From Fundidesulfovibrio putealis DSM 16056 (GTDB lineage: Bacteria > Desulfobacterota > Desulfovibrionia > Desulfovibrionales > Desulfovibrionaceae), in contig NZ_AUBQ01000004.1 of the NCBI RefSeq assembly GCF_000429325.1, positions 248,001-312,000 on the forward strand: a stretch of 64,000 bases of DNA, given 5' to 3'. The notes under the pieces are model-generated. The model saw only the letters and a program-made list of their open reading frames with translations. It ran no database searches and was not told the origin of the DNA. Shown here one piece after another: positions 27,837 through 35,413 of the stretch. The first letter of the stretch is position 1. Each line of letters opens with the position of its first letter. The position numbers were made by a program, and so were the translations under genes.

Positions 27837-29299
27837 GATGAATGTCGCTCCACTGAGGTGACGCCGGTTTTCACCGTGCCGTCCTGGACGATGATGTCCA
27901 GGGCATCGCCGGGACGGACCTCGTCCACCCGGCGCAGAAATGTTCCGTCGGCCTTGCGGGCCAGGGCGTAGCCCCGCTCCAGGGGCTTTCGCGGGTCCAG
28001 GCCCGCGAGGCGCGCGTCCAGAAGCGCAAGGCGCGCCTGCGTCCGCTCCCCGGACAGGGATGCTGCCGCGTCCAGGCGGCGCGAAGCCTCTCCCAGCCGG
28101 GACTCCAGTCCGTCCAGCCAGCCGGGGCCGAAAGCGTCCAGGCGATGCGTGAGCCCATCCAGGCGCATGCCCGCCCTCTCCGGGATCGCGCGCCCGGTGC
28201 GAGACAGTCTGGCAGAGGCATCGGCCAGGACGCGCTCCGGCTGCTGCGTCATGGCCTGCCCCGCCCGCGAAAGCCGCACTGCCGCCAACTCCAGACGCTC
28301 TTCCAGGCGGCGCACCTGCCCGGCCGGGGACAGCCAGCCAAGCGCCTTGTCCAGGCGCGACAGGGCCTGCTCCCTGGCGGCCAGAAATCTCGCGAACACC
28401 CGCGACAGGGCCATCTCGGCCTCGTCGGCGCGCTGCGCCAGCACGGTCCGCTCCGGCCAGAGCAGCTGGGCCGCGTGGCTGGGCGTGGCCGCTCGCACGT
28501 CGGCCACCATGTCTGCGATGGTGGTGTCCACCTCGTGGCCCACGCCGCACAACACCGGTACCGGGCAGCGCTCTATGGCCCCGGCCACGGCCTCTGTGTT
28601 GAAAGCCCACAGATCCTCAAGGGAGCCGCCGCCGCGAATGAGCACCACCACCTCGGGCCAGTCGTCCGCACAGGCCGCGTCGACCGCCTGGGTGATCTCA
28701 CGCGGGGCGGCCTCGCCCTGCACCAGGGCCGGGAAGATGCGTATCTCGCAACCCGTGCCGCGCGCACTACCCACGCGCAGAAAATCCCTGATGGCCGCGC
28801 CCGTGGGGGCCGTGATCACGGCCACGCGCGTGGGGTGCGTGGGCAGAGCGCGCTTGCGTTCTGGAGCAAACCAACCGCGTGCGGCCAGCGTGCGCTTCAG
28901 GGCCTCGAACTCCTGGTAGAGCTTGCCCAGGCCCATGTCCTGAACCAGCTCGGCCACCATCTGGTAGGCCCCGCGCGGGGCATACACCGTCAGCCTCCCG
29001 GCGCAGAGCACCTCCAGGCCGTCCGCCAGCCAGGCCGAGCCGCCCTCCCCTTCCTGCATGACTTCGCCGGTGAGGGGATCGTAGCGCTCGGTCTGGTTCA
29101 GGGAGACGCCGGACTGGCTGCCCTTGAACCAGACCACGTTCAGGAGCGCCTCTTCGTCCTTCAGCGAGAAATAGACGTGCCCCGAAGCGGGGCGCGCCAG
29201 GTTGGACACCTGGCCGCGCACCTGCACAAAGGGGAACTGTCCTTCCACCACGTCCTTCAGGGCGCGGGTTATCTCGCCGACGCGGAAGATATGCGGCAT
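27833..29299 (-). CDS. xseA: Exodeoxyribonuclease VII large subunit
   Basis: 488 residues. OB-fold at the N-terminus (FPFVQVRGQVSNLARPASGH, YFSLKDEEALLNVVWFKG), then the catalytic core with VAVITAPTGAAIRDFLRV and VLIRGGGSLEDLWAFN, CGVGHEVDTTIADMVAD. A long coiled-coil region (about 270-430) binds XseB, and a GYALA C-terminal motif closes it. ATG 29299 is chosen as the start of the conserved region. Stop overlaps the M23 gene. Confidence 0.95.
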   Translation of the reverse strand: MPHIFRVGEITRALKDVVEGQFPFVQVRGQVSNLARPASGHVYFSLKDEEALLNVVWFKGSQSGVSLNQTERYDPLTGEVMQEGEGGSAWLADGLEVLCAGRLTVYAPRGAYQMVAELVQDMGLGKLYQEFEALKRTLAARGWFAPERKRALPTHPTRVAVITAPTGAAIRDFLRVGSARGTGCEIRIFPALVQGEAAPREITQAVDAACADDWPEVVVLIRGGGSLEDLWAFNTEAVAGAIERCPVPVLCGVGHEVDTTIADMVADVRAATPSHAAQLLWPERTVLAQRADEAEMALSRVFARFLAAREQALSRLDKALGWLSPAGQVRRLEERLELAAVRLSRAGQAMTQQPERVLADASARLSRTGRAIPERAGMRLDGLTHRLDAFGPGWLDGLESRLGEASRRLDAAASLSGERTQARLALLDARLAGLDPRKPLERGYALARKADGTFLRRVDEVRPGDALDIIVQDGTVKTGVTSVERHSS

Positions 29300-29304
29300 G
29301 GCTG

Positions 29305-31029
29305 CTAGCGGGCGTTCCACCCGGCCTGCACCGCTTCGCGCCATTTCGTGAAGGCTTCCTGGAAGCCTTCCACGGGCAGCTCGGATTTCTCGCCCGTGCG
29401 GCGGTCCTTCACTTCCACCACGCCGCGCGCCAGTCCCTTGCCGCCGATGACGATCTGCATTGGCATGCCCATCAGGTCCACGTCCTTGAACTTGACGCCG
29501 GGGCGCTCGTCGCGGTCGTCCAGCAGGGCGTCCACGCCCTGGTCCTGGAGCCAGCCGTAGATTTCCTCGGCCTTGCCCATGGCCTCGCCCTTGGGGTCCA
29601 GGCAGAGTACGGCCACTTCATACGGGGCCAGGGCGGGCGGGAAGGCGATGCCGTTGGCGTCGTGGTTCTGCTCGATGCAGGCCGCCACCACGCGCGACAC
29701 GCCGATGCCGTAGCAGCCCATGTACAGGAGCCTGTCCTTGCCCTGCTCGTCCAGGAAGGAGGCCTTCATGGACTCGGAATACTTGTAGCCCAGCTTGAAC
29801 ACGTGGCCGACCTCGATGCCTCGCGTGAGCGTAAGCCCCACGCCGCACTTGGGACAGGGATCCCCGGCGGTGACGGAGCGCAGGTCGGCGTAGCCGGTGA
29901 TCTTCGCATCACGGTCCAGGTCCACGTGCTTGAGGTGCGCGTCCGCCGCGTTGGCCCCAACCACCCAGTCGGTGCCCTGCGACAGCTCACGGTCGGCCAG
30001 GATGGTCTCCACGCTAAGGCCCACAGGACCGGCGAAGCCCACAGGAGCCTTGGTCCAGGCCTGGACCTGCTCCGGCGTGGCCAGGGCGACATTCTGGGCG
30101 TTGAGGGCGTTTTTCAGCTTCACGTCGTTCAGTTCGCGGTCGCCGCGCACCAGGGCGGCCACGGGCTTGCCGTCCACGTCGAACAGCAGGGTCTTCACCA
30201 CGGCGCGGGGTTCCACGGACAAAAACGCGGCGACCTCCTCAACCGTGTGCTGGCCGGGAGTGGCTACCTGCTCGAAGGCCTGGCAGACCGGGGGCTTCTT
30301 GGCATCAGGCAGCACGGCCTCGGCTTTTTCCAGGTTTGCGCCGTATTCGCAGGCCGGGCAGGCGGCGATGGTGTCTTCGCCGGTGTCTGCCAGCACCATG
30401 AACTCGTGCGAGTAGTTGCCGCCGATGGAGCCGGTGTCGGCCTCAACGGCCCGGAAGTTCAGACCCAGGCGGGTGAAGATGCGGCAGTAGGCGTCGTACA
30501 TGCCCTTGTAGCTGGCCATGGCGCCTTCCTCGTCCTTGTCGAAGGAGTAGGCGTCCTTCATCAGGAACTCGCGCCCGCGCATCAGGCCGAAGCGCGGCCT
30601 GATCTCGTCTCGGAACTTGAACTGCACCTGATACAGGTTCAGGGGGAGCTGGCGATAGGAGCGCACCTCGTTGCGTACAAGATCGGTGACGACCTCCTCG
30701 TGCGTGGGTCCCAGGCAGTAGGCGCGGCCGTGGCGGTCCTCGAAGCGCAGGAGCTCCTTGCCGTAGAACTCCCAGCGGCCCGTTTCCTGCCAGAGGTCGG
30801 CGGGCTGGACGCCGGGCATGAGGATCTCAAGCGCCCCGGCGCGGTCCATCTCCTCGCGCACGATGCGGGCGGCCTTGTTCAGCGAACGAAGCCCCAGGGG
30901 AAGAAAGGTGTAGATGCCCGAGGTGAGCTTGCGGATCATGCCCGCGCGCAGCATCAGTTTGTGGCTGACGACTTCGGCGTCCGCGGGGTCTTCCTTGAGG
31001 GTGGGGGCGTAGTATTTGCTCAGGCGCAT
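29305..31029 (-). CDS. proS: Prolyl-tRNA synthetase (bacterial type)
   Basis: 574-residue class II aminoacyl-tRNA synthetase. N-terminal catalytic part has [42 protein letters not shown] and [25 protein letters not shown] (motif 2, shortened: [17 protein letters not shown]). The YbaK-like editing insertion spans about 230-390, and motif 3 is [11 protein letters not shown]. An anticodon-binding domain ends the protein. Its start overlaps the ispG stop by 10 bases. Confidence 0.97.
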   Translation of the reverse strand: MRLSKYYAPTLKEDPADAEVVSHKLMLRAGMIRKLTSGIYTFLPLGLRSLNKAARIVREEMDRAGALEILMPGVQPADLWQETGRWEFYGKELLRFEDRHGRAYCLGPTHEEVVTDLVRNEVRSYRQLPLNLYQVQFKFRDEIRPRFGLMRGREFLMKDAYSFDKDEEGAMASYKGMYDAYCRIFTRLGLNFRAVEADTGSIGGNYSHEFMVLADTGEDTIAACPACEYGANLEKAEAVLPDAKKPPVCQAFEQVATPGQHTVEEVAAFLSVEPRAVVKTLLFDVDGKPVAALVRGDRELNDVKLKNALNAQNVALATPEQVQAWTKAPVGFAGPVGLSVETILADRELSQGTDWVVGANAADAHLKHVDLDRDAKITGYADLRSVTAGDPCPKCGVGLTLTRGIEVGHVFKLGYKYSESMKASFLDEQGKDRLLYMGCYGIGVSRVVAACIEQNHDANGIAFPPALAPYEVAVLCLDPKGEAMGKAEEIYGWLQDQGVDALLDDRDERPGVKFKDVDLMGMPMQIVIGGKGLARGVVEVKDRRTGEKSELPVEGFQEAFTKWREAVQAGWNAR

Positions 31030-32135
31030 CTGTCTTCAAACTCCCTGATTGTCTGATCGAGTTCTTTCATGAATTCCGTCAACACGTTGGCCTCGCCGCG
31101 CACCTTGCGCACCACCTCTCCCTTGCGGAAGATGACGGCGCAGTCGCGGCCCCCGGCTAGGCCGATGTCGGCCTCGCGGGCCTCTCCCGGCCCGTTCACC
31201 ACACAGCCCATCACGGCGACCTTGATGGGCGTCTTCACGTCGCGAAGTTTCTTTTCCACGGCCTCGGCAAGCCCGGCCAGATCGATCTCCGTTCTGCCGC
31301 AAGTGGGGCAGGAGACGATCTCCGGGCCGCGCTCGCGGATGCCCAGGCAGCGCAGGATCTCCCAGGCGGCCACCATCTCGGTCAACGGATCGCCGGTGAG
31401 CGAGACGCGCAGCGTGTCGCCAAGGCCCATCCACAGGAGCACACCCAGCCCCACGCCGGACTTGGTCGCGCCGCGAAGCGGAGTCCCGGCCTCGGTGACG
31501 CCGATGTGCAGGGGGTAGTCCACCTCTTTGGCCAGCAGCGAATAGGCCGCGATGGTAGCTGGAACCGAGGAGGACTTGAGCGAGATCTTTATCTGGTCGA
31601 AATTTTCGTCCTCGAGCATGCGCACGTGCTCCAGGGCGCTCTCCACCATGGCGGCTGGCGTCGGCCCGCCGAACTTCTCCAGCAGGTGCTTCTCCACCGA
31701 CCCGGAGTTGACCCCGATGCGGATCGGTGCGCCGTGGTCCCTGGCGGCGCGCACCACCGTGGCCACCTTGTCCTGGCCGCCGATGTTGCCTGGGTTGATG
31801 CGCAACCCGTCCACACCGGCTTCCAGCGACTTGAGCGCCAGCCGGTAGTCGAAGTGGATGTCCGCGATGATGGGCACGGGCGAAGCGGCCTTGATGGCCT
31901 TGAGCGCCACGGCGGCCTGTTCGTCGGGGACTGCCAGTCGGACGATCTCGCACCCGGCGGCGGCCAGGGCCAGCACCTGCGCGGTGGACGCGTCCACGTC
32001 GCGGGTGTCGGTGTTGGTCATGGACTGGACGCGAATGGGGTTGTCGCCGCCCAGGAACATGTCCCCGAGGCGGATGACCCGCGTGGCGTGCCGGACGATG
32101 GTCGATGCGGCGTTTGTGGTATGATGGTGGTTCAT
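31020..32135 (-). CDS. ispG: 4-hydroxy-3-methylbut-2-enyl-diphosphate synthase
   Basis: Iron-sulfur enzyme of the MEP pathway converting MEcPP to HMBPP. 371 residues, short bacterial form without the plant-type insertion. TIM barrel: [43 protein letters not shown]. The 4Fe-4S ligands sit in [12 protein letters not shown] and [19 protein letters not shown] 32135 agrees with the family start; the much longer open frame upstream is not coding. First gene of the operon that ends with dxs and an NAD(P)H oxidoreductase. Confidence 0.96.
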   Translation of the reverse strand: MNHHHTTNAASTIVRHATRVIRLGDMFLGGDNPIRVQSMTNTDTRDVDASTAQVLALAAAGCEIVRLAVPDEQAAVALKAIKAASPVPIIADIHFDYRLALKSLEAGVDGLRINPGNIGGQDKVATVVRAARDHGAPIRIGVNSGSVEKHLLEKFGGPTPAAMVESALEHVRMLEDENFDQIKISLKSSSVPATIAAYSLLAKEVDYPLHIGVTEAGTPLRGATKSGVGLGVLLWMGLGDTLRVSLTGDPLTEMVAAWEILRCLGIRERGPEIVSCPTCGRTEIDLAGLAEAVEKKLRDVKTPIKVAVMGCVVNGPGEAREADIGLAGGRDCAVIFRKGEVVRKVRGEANVLTEFMKELDQTIREFEDRCA

Positions 32136-32175
32136 GGGAGGCAGGAATTCTAGCGGATTTCCCTGCCAAAGCCAA

Positions 32176-32856
32176 TCAGAAGTAGCCAAGCGCCCTGAGT
32201 TCGGCCATGCGGGCCTCCTTCTCCTGATCGCGCCCATCGCGCTCGCCCTGACCCTCCCCGGCAACCCTGGTCGTGCAGGGCATGCAGCCGAGCGACCGGT
32301 AGCCCTGGTCGTAGAGCGTGCAATAGGGCAATGCGCGTGTGGTCGTGTGCGCCCAGACGTCCATTTCGGTCCAGTCCAGGATGGGGTTGGCCTGTGTGTA
32401 CCCCTGGCGGTCCTCCAGGTGGGACAGGTCGGTGCGGCTGGGGTTTTCGTCGGCCCGTATTCCTGTAAGGAGCACCTCAATACCGAGTTCGGCCATGGTC
32501 CGCCTCAAAGGCCGGACTTTCAACGCGCCGCAGCAGGCCAGCTTGTCGTCGGCGATCCCGGCGGGGATGTCCTCAAGCAGAGGCCGCGCCACGTGGAGGG
32601 TTACCCCCCACTCGACCGCCAGTCTGTCGCGCAGTGCGAGTATCTCGGGGAACTTGCACCCGGTGTCCAGGTTGATGGCCGTGACGGGGCCGCCCAGAAC
32701 CTCGCGCCAGAGGTCCAGGACCACTGTGGAATCCTTCCCGGCGGTCCAGGCTACGGCTATGCGGGCGGGGTTGTGTCTGGCTGCGAGCGAAGTCAGGAAC
32801 TGCCGCGACGCGGCAAGCTTTTCTTGTAGGCTGTGCATGGTTTCTGGTAGAATCAT
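32176..32856 (-). CDS. PAPS reductase-family (adenosine nucleotide alpha-hydrolase) protein
   Basis: 226 residues. VAWTAGKDSTVVLDLW is the PP-loop (usual form SGGKDS; the first residues differ). Cysteine motifs CCGALKVRPL and GCMPCTTR, with the latter in the CysH-like C-terminal position, support a phosphoadenosine/adenosine phosphosulfate reductase fold. In a sulfate reducer it may serve assimilation, but other PP-loop functions (sulfurtransferase, tRNA thiolation) are possible. Short length compared with CysH. Start uncertain: ATG 32856 or 32838. Confidence 0.75.
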   Translation of the reverse strand: MILPETMHSLQEKLAASRQFLTSLAARHNPARIAVAWTAGKDSTVVLDLWREVLGGPVTAINLDTGCKFPEILALRDRLAVEWGVTLHVARPLLEDIPAGIADDKLACCGALKVRPLRRTMAELGIEVLLTGIRADENPSRTDLSHLEDRQGYTQANPILDWTEMDVWAHTTTRALPYCTLYDQGYRSLGCMPCTTRVAGEGQGERDGRDQEKEARMAELRALGYF

Positions 32857-32889
32857 TTTGAATCGTTACGAATATTCACGGAGGACTGC

Positions 32890-33342
32890 ATGCCCATCCC
32901 CGAAGAGATGGCCCAGATGATCCGCGAGCGAGACCTGTGCGTACTGGCCACCAGCGCAGGCGACCTGCCGCACGCTTCGCTCATGAGCTACGCCGTGGAG
33001 CCGAACCTGCAATACATTCATATGGCCACGCCCGCAAACACGCGCAAGTGGGCAAACCTGAAAAGAAACCCAAACATGGCCCTGCTGATCGACGAGCGGG
33101 AGAAGGCCCTGGCCGGAAATACCACCCAAACCAGGGCCCAAACCAGAGCCCTGACCGTGGGCTGCGAACTGTTTCCAGTGGATGATGACCAGGAGAAGGC
33201 AAGAATCCTGGGAATCCTTGCCGCCGCACACCCCCACCTGCGGGACTTTCTCACAGCCCCTGAAATTGTGATAATCCGTGGCAAGCCGCTCTGGCTCTTG
33301 CTTCTGACGGGTGCTGAACATTCCGAGTTCATAAATTTATAA
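32890..33342 (+). CDS. Pyridoxamine-5'-phosphate-oxidase-like flavin/heme-binding protein
   Basis: 150-residue split-barrel protein. LCVLATSAGDLPHASLMSYAVEPN and LQYIHMATPANTRKWANLKRNPNMALLID are typical of the PNPOx-like family, which binds FMN, F420 or heme. Not a true PdxH (too short and lacking the C-terminal dimer segment). GGAGG seven bases before ATG 32890. Divergent from the PAPS-reductase-like gene. Substrate unknown. Confidence 0.85.
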   Translation: MPIPEEMAQMIRERDLCVLATSAGDLPHASLMSYAVEPNLQYIHMATPANTRKWANLKRNPNMALLIDEREKALAGNTTQTRAQTRALTVGCELFPVDDDQEKARILGILAAAHPHLRDFLTAPEIVIIRGKPLWLLLLTGAEHSEFINL

Positions 33343-33359
33343 AAAATTCAAAAGAGTGC

Positions 33360-33388
33360 TTGACGCGGGGGCCTGAAATCCCTAGAAC
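33360..33388 (+). promoter_or_regulatory. sigma-70-type promoter of tRNA-Arg
   Basis: TTGACG (33360-33365), 17-base spacer, TAGAAC (33383-33388), 15 bases before the tRNA. Confidence 0.7.
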
Positions 33389-33403
33389 GCCTTTCTCGAC
33401 GAC

Positions 33404-33479
33404 GCGCCCGTAGCTCAGCGGATAGAGCGCCGGACTACGAATCCGTAGGCCGCAGGTTCAAATCCTGCCGGGCGCACCA
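33404..33479 (+). tRNA. tRNA-Arg (anticodon ACG)
   Basis: Acceptor GCGCCCG pairs with CGGGCGC; anticodon loop CTACGAA with ACG; T-arm GCAGG-TTCAAAT-CCTGC; CCA encoded. One mismatch at the top of the anticodon stem. A34 would be deaminated to inosine to read CGN codons. Confidence 0.96.
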
Positions 33480-33487
33480 AGAAATCA

Positions 33488-33522
33488 GGGGTTTAGGACA
33501 ACGGTCCTAAGCCCCTTTTTCT
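33488..33522 (+). terminator. Intrinsic terminator of tRNA-Arg
   Basis: 12-bp stem (33488-33499 with 33504-33515) and T5. The same layout as behind tRNA-Pro. Confidence 0.88.
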
Positions 33523-33668
33523 TTGCCTTCCGATTTTGTCCCGCCCTTGCCCCTTTTTTAAGCGCTGACTGAACGTCCGCATTTGATTGTCCTGCTTCAG
33601 ACCGGGGCAAATCATGCTGATGCCTGCTAATGGTTTTAAGGCAGTTTGAGAAATAGGAGGAGGATGCC

Positions 33669-33731
33669 ATGGCCGTGAGAAGGCGCATGGACATTAGCTT
33701 TCAGGAGGATTTCCAGGAGAATCAAGTTTGA
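33669..33731 (+). pseudogene. Host gene 5' remnant interrupted by the prophage
   Basis: A consensus ribosome site (AGGAGG at 33655-33660) leads into ATG 33669 and 20 codons beginning MAVRRRMDISFQ. The frame closes on a TGA whose T and G are the proposed terminal nucleotides of the phage. A good ribosome site on a 20-codon frame ending exactly at a phage end suggests the start of a real host gene split by insertion. The identity of the gene is not recognisable from 20 residues. Confidence 0.55.
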
Positions 33732-33785
33732 GAAAAAATGCCGAATTTGCCGCGAAAATTCAGAATAGAATGAGAAAAATGCCGA
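33729..33785. repeat. Mu-like prophage left end with two transposase-site-like repeats
   Basis: TGAGAAAAAATGCCGA at 33729-33744 and TGAGAAAAATGCCGA at 33771-33785 differ by one A and are spaced 42 bases (about four helix turns). The outer copy begins with TG, as Mu-like ends do. Position matches the first leftward phage gene, 57 bases inside. The right end and the 5-bp target duplication are outside the window. Confidence 0.6.
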
Positions 33786-34160
33786 TCAATCGTCCGTTCC
33801 GGTAACAACCTCGCGCTGCCACTCCATCGCCCATTCCCATATCCGCCTGACCACTTTCAAAGACGCAGTGTTCAAGTCGCATACACCGAACAGATCCATA
33901 AGCACATCGCTGAATTGGTTCTTGTGAAAGTAGCGTCCAGCATTGGCATGAATGGCTTCGATCATCTCGCGACGTGAAACCGTCCTGCGGGTGTCTTTCT
34001 GTTTACTTGTGGGCTGGCGATCGTGCGGGGAATGAATGTGAACATCCCCGCCTACGTTGATCGTCAGATTACGAATGGAGATGCCAGCGGCTGATTGCTG
34101 GGGTTGATCAGCGTGGTGCTTTAGAGCATTGACGAGTTTGTACGTAAGATCGTCATCCAT
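33786..34160 (-). CDS. Phage protein of unknown function, left-end leftward operon
   Basis: 124 residues, no recognised domain. The N-terminal part includes a short beta segment (IRNLTINVGGDVHIHS), the C-terminal half is helical (SRREMIEAIHANAGRYFHKNQ; IWEWAMEWQREV). It follows the repressor with a 3-base gap on the same strand and is therefore probably expressed in the lysogen. A role in repressor control or exclusion is possible, but not shown. Confidence 0.65.
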   Translation of the reverse strand: MDDDLTYKLVNALKHHADQPQQSAAGISIRNLTINVGGDVHIHSPHDRQPTSKQKDTRRTVSRREMIEAIHANAGRYFHKNQFSDVLMDLFGVCDLNTASLKVVRRIWEWAMEWQREVVTGTDD

Positions 34161-34163
34161 GTT

Positions 34164-34616
34164 CTAAACAGTCAGAGCCCTAACTAAATTCTCCGCCTTC
34201 TTTTTCAGCTCTTCGCGTATAATGCTGACAAGAGCTGCTTTCTGTTCGGAGTTTACGAGGCAACCTGACGCCTTCACAGCTTCATCCACGAGTTCAACCG
34301 CACTGTCAATATATAAAGGTTTACGCTCGGCAGCCGGAGAGGGCGAGATCTCGCCTGGAGTGTTACGGCCAAGCAATATTACGTCTAAACTTAAATTTTG
34401 CCTTCGTGCGAGGCGAAGCGCCCAGCCAAGAGGGAAAACCCCTCGTTTCTTCGCATCAGCAACAGACGCGTCGGAGATTCCCAGCGTCGCCGCAAGGCTG
34501 CGCTGCGTCTTGATCCCCGTACTCCGCTTGATCCGCTCCCAGACTTCGTCCCAAGCAGGACCGGTTGCATTCTCGTCAGTGGAATTAGCAACCAATTCGC
34601 AACCCTCCTCGCACAT
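34164..34616 (-). CDS. Putative CI-like prophage repressor
   Basis: 150-residue DNA-binding protein. An N-terminal HTH is visible: DEVWERIKRSTGIKTQRSLAATLGISDASVADAKKRG (key part QRSLAATLGISDASVADAKK), matching the bacteriophage CI-type HTH family that keeps a conserved VFP-W after the HTH (GVFPLGWALRLA). C-terminal helices (LVDEAVKASGCLVN, KAALVSIIREELKKKAENL) may oligomerise. Leftward transcription from the left end and divergence from the early operon match the Mu c repressor location. Confidence 0.8.
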   Translation of the reverse strand: MCEEGCELVANSTDENATGPAWDEVWERIKRSTGIKTQRSLAATLGISDASVADAKKRGVFPLGWALRLARRQNLSLDVILLGRNTPGEISPSPAAERKPLYIDSAVELVDEAVKASGCLVNSEQKAALVSIIREELKKKAENLVRALTV

Positions 34617-34799
34617 GGTAACTCGCTAATATTGCTGATCTTAGCGAAACCTCGTACAAAATACGTTTGCAACTAACCTTTAAGTCTTGACTTGAATTAC
34701 GCCCAAGACTAATTCTGAATCCATGAATTCACGGCGACGCTACCCGACAACCCACCGGCCCACAATATCCAGGGCCGGACAAATTTCGGACATGCCGTC
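34617..34799. promoter_or_regulatory. Divergent early control region (operators and early promoter)
   Basis: Between repressor (minus) and early genes (plus). It holds an inverted repeat TCGCTAA-N11-TTAGCGA (34623-34647), and a promoter TTGACT (34687-34692), 17-base spacer, TAATTC (34710-34715) on the plus strand. The promoter overlaps a second dyad, GTCTTG-N14-CAAGAC (34684-34709). AT-rich relative to the flanks. Operator function is inferred from position and symmetry. Confidence 0.55.
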
Positions 34800-35222
34800 A
34801 TGAGCACCCACCAGTTTGGCCTCTGGCACAATCCCAGTCTGGATGTGACGTTGCGCGTCAAAGCCGCCCTGCGCGAGGTTCTTTCGGAATGTCCGAAGAG
34901 CCGCGAAGCCATCGCCGAGCTCATGTCGGCGGCCGCGCGTAAGGAAGGGCTGGCCGAAGAAGGCCGGACGCCTGTCTCGCCCGACATGCTGGACAAGTGG
35001 GTGTCGTCCAGCGCCACCGCGCACCGCATGCCGTACCACTACCTCACCATCTTCTGCTTTGTGACCGATTCGCTCCTGCCCATCCAGGCGATGCTCGCCC
35101 CCCTGTGCGCCAGAGCCGTCACGGGTGAGGACATGGATCTTCTCGAACTCGCCCGGATCAAAGCCCAAAAAGACGAACTCGCCCGGCAGGAACGGGCCAT
35201 CAAGCAAAGGCGCAAGAAATGA
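34800..35222 (+). CDS. Early phage DNA-binding-type protein (Mu Ner-region neighbour)
   Basis: 140 residues. Helical; segments SLDVTLRVKAALREVLSECP and ISPDM-like VSPDMLDKWVSS suggest DNA binding, ending in a basic RRKK tail. First gene of the rightward early operon; its stop overlaps the next start (ATGA). Proteins of this shape occur before the transposase in Mu-like phages, but I do not assign a named family. Confidence 0.7.
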   Translation: MSTHQFGLWHNPSLDVTLRVKAALREVLSECPKSREAIAELMSAAARKEGLAEEGRTPVSPDMLDKWVSSSATAHRMPYHYLTIFCFVTDSLLPIQAMLAPLCARAVTGEDMDLLELARIKAQKDELARQERAIKQRRKK

Positions 35223-35413
35223 ACACCAGGGCCATCAAGCGCTGGGCGCTCACCCACGACGTCACCTGGGTCATGGTCGCTCAAGAAGCGGGCGTCAGCA
35301 GGCAGCAGGTCAGCAACGTCATCCACAACCGCCGCGCGGACGAGTCCGTCTCGCGCGCCCTGTGCTGGCTTGGATGTCCGACGCGCCTCATGGCTGCGCG
35401 AGTCGCGAAATGA
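35219..35413 (+). CDS. Small HTH protein (Cro/Ner-like)
   Basis: 64 residues with a compact helix-turn-helix: WALTHDVTWVMVAQEAGVSRQQVSNVIHNR is a Cro/XRE or Ner-type HTH (recognition helix SRQQVSNVI). Coupled by ATGA overlaps to genes on both sides. Likely negative regulator of early transcription by analogy to Mu Ner. Confidence 0.75.
   Translation: MNTRAIKRWALTHDVTWVMVAQEAGVSRQQVSNVIHNRRADESVSRALCWLGCPTRLMAARVAK

Noticed and set aside
31020-32480. A longer IspG with a 115-residue N-terminal extension
   Set aside because: The extension is low-complexity Pro/Arg/Thr sequence antisense-like to the PAPS-reductase gene; the conserved protein starts at ATG 32135.
33404-33479. tRNA-Arg as the prophage attachment site
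   Set aside because: The tRNA is complete, has its own terminator, and the phage end lies 250 bases downstream. The phage encodes a MuA-type transposase and no integrase, so site-specific tRNA integration is not supported.
33485-33694. 69-codon minus-strand frame between tRNA-Arg and the phage end
   Set aside because: It runs through a terminator and shows no ribosome site or recognisable composition.
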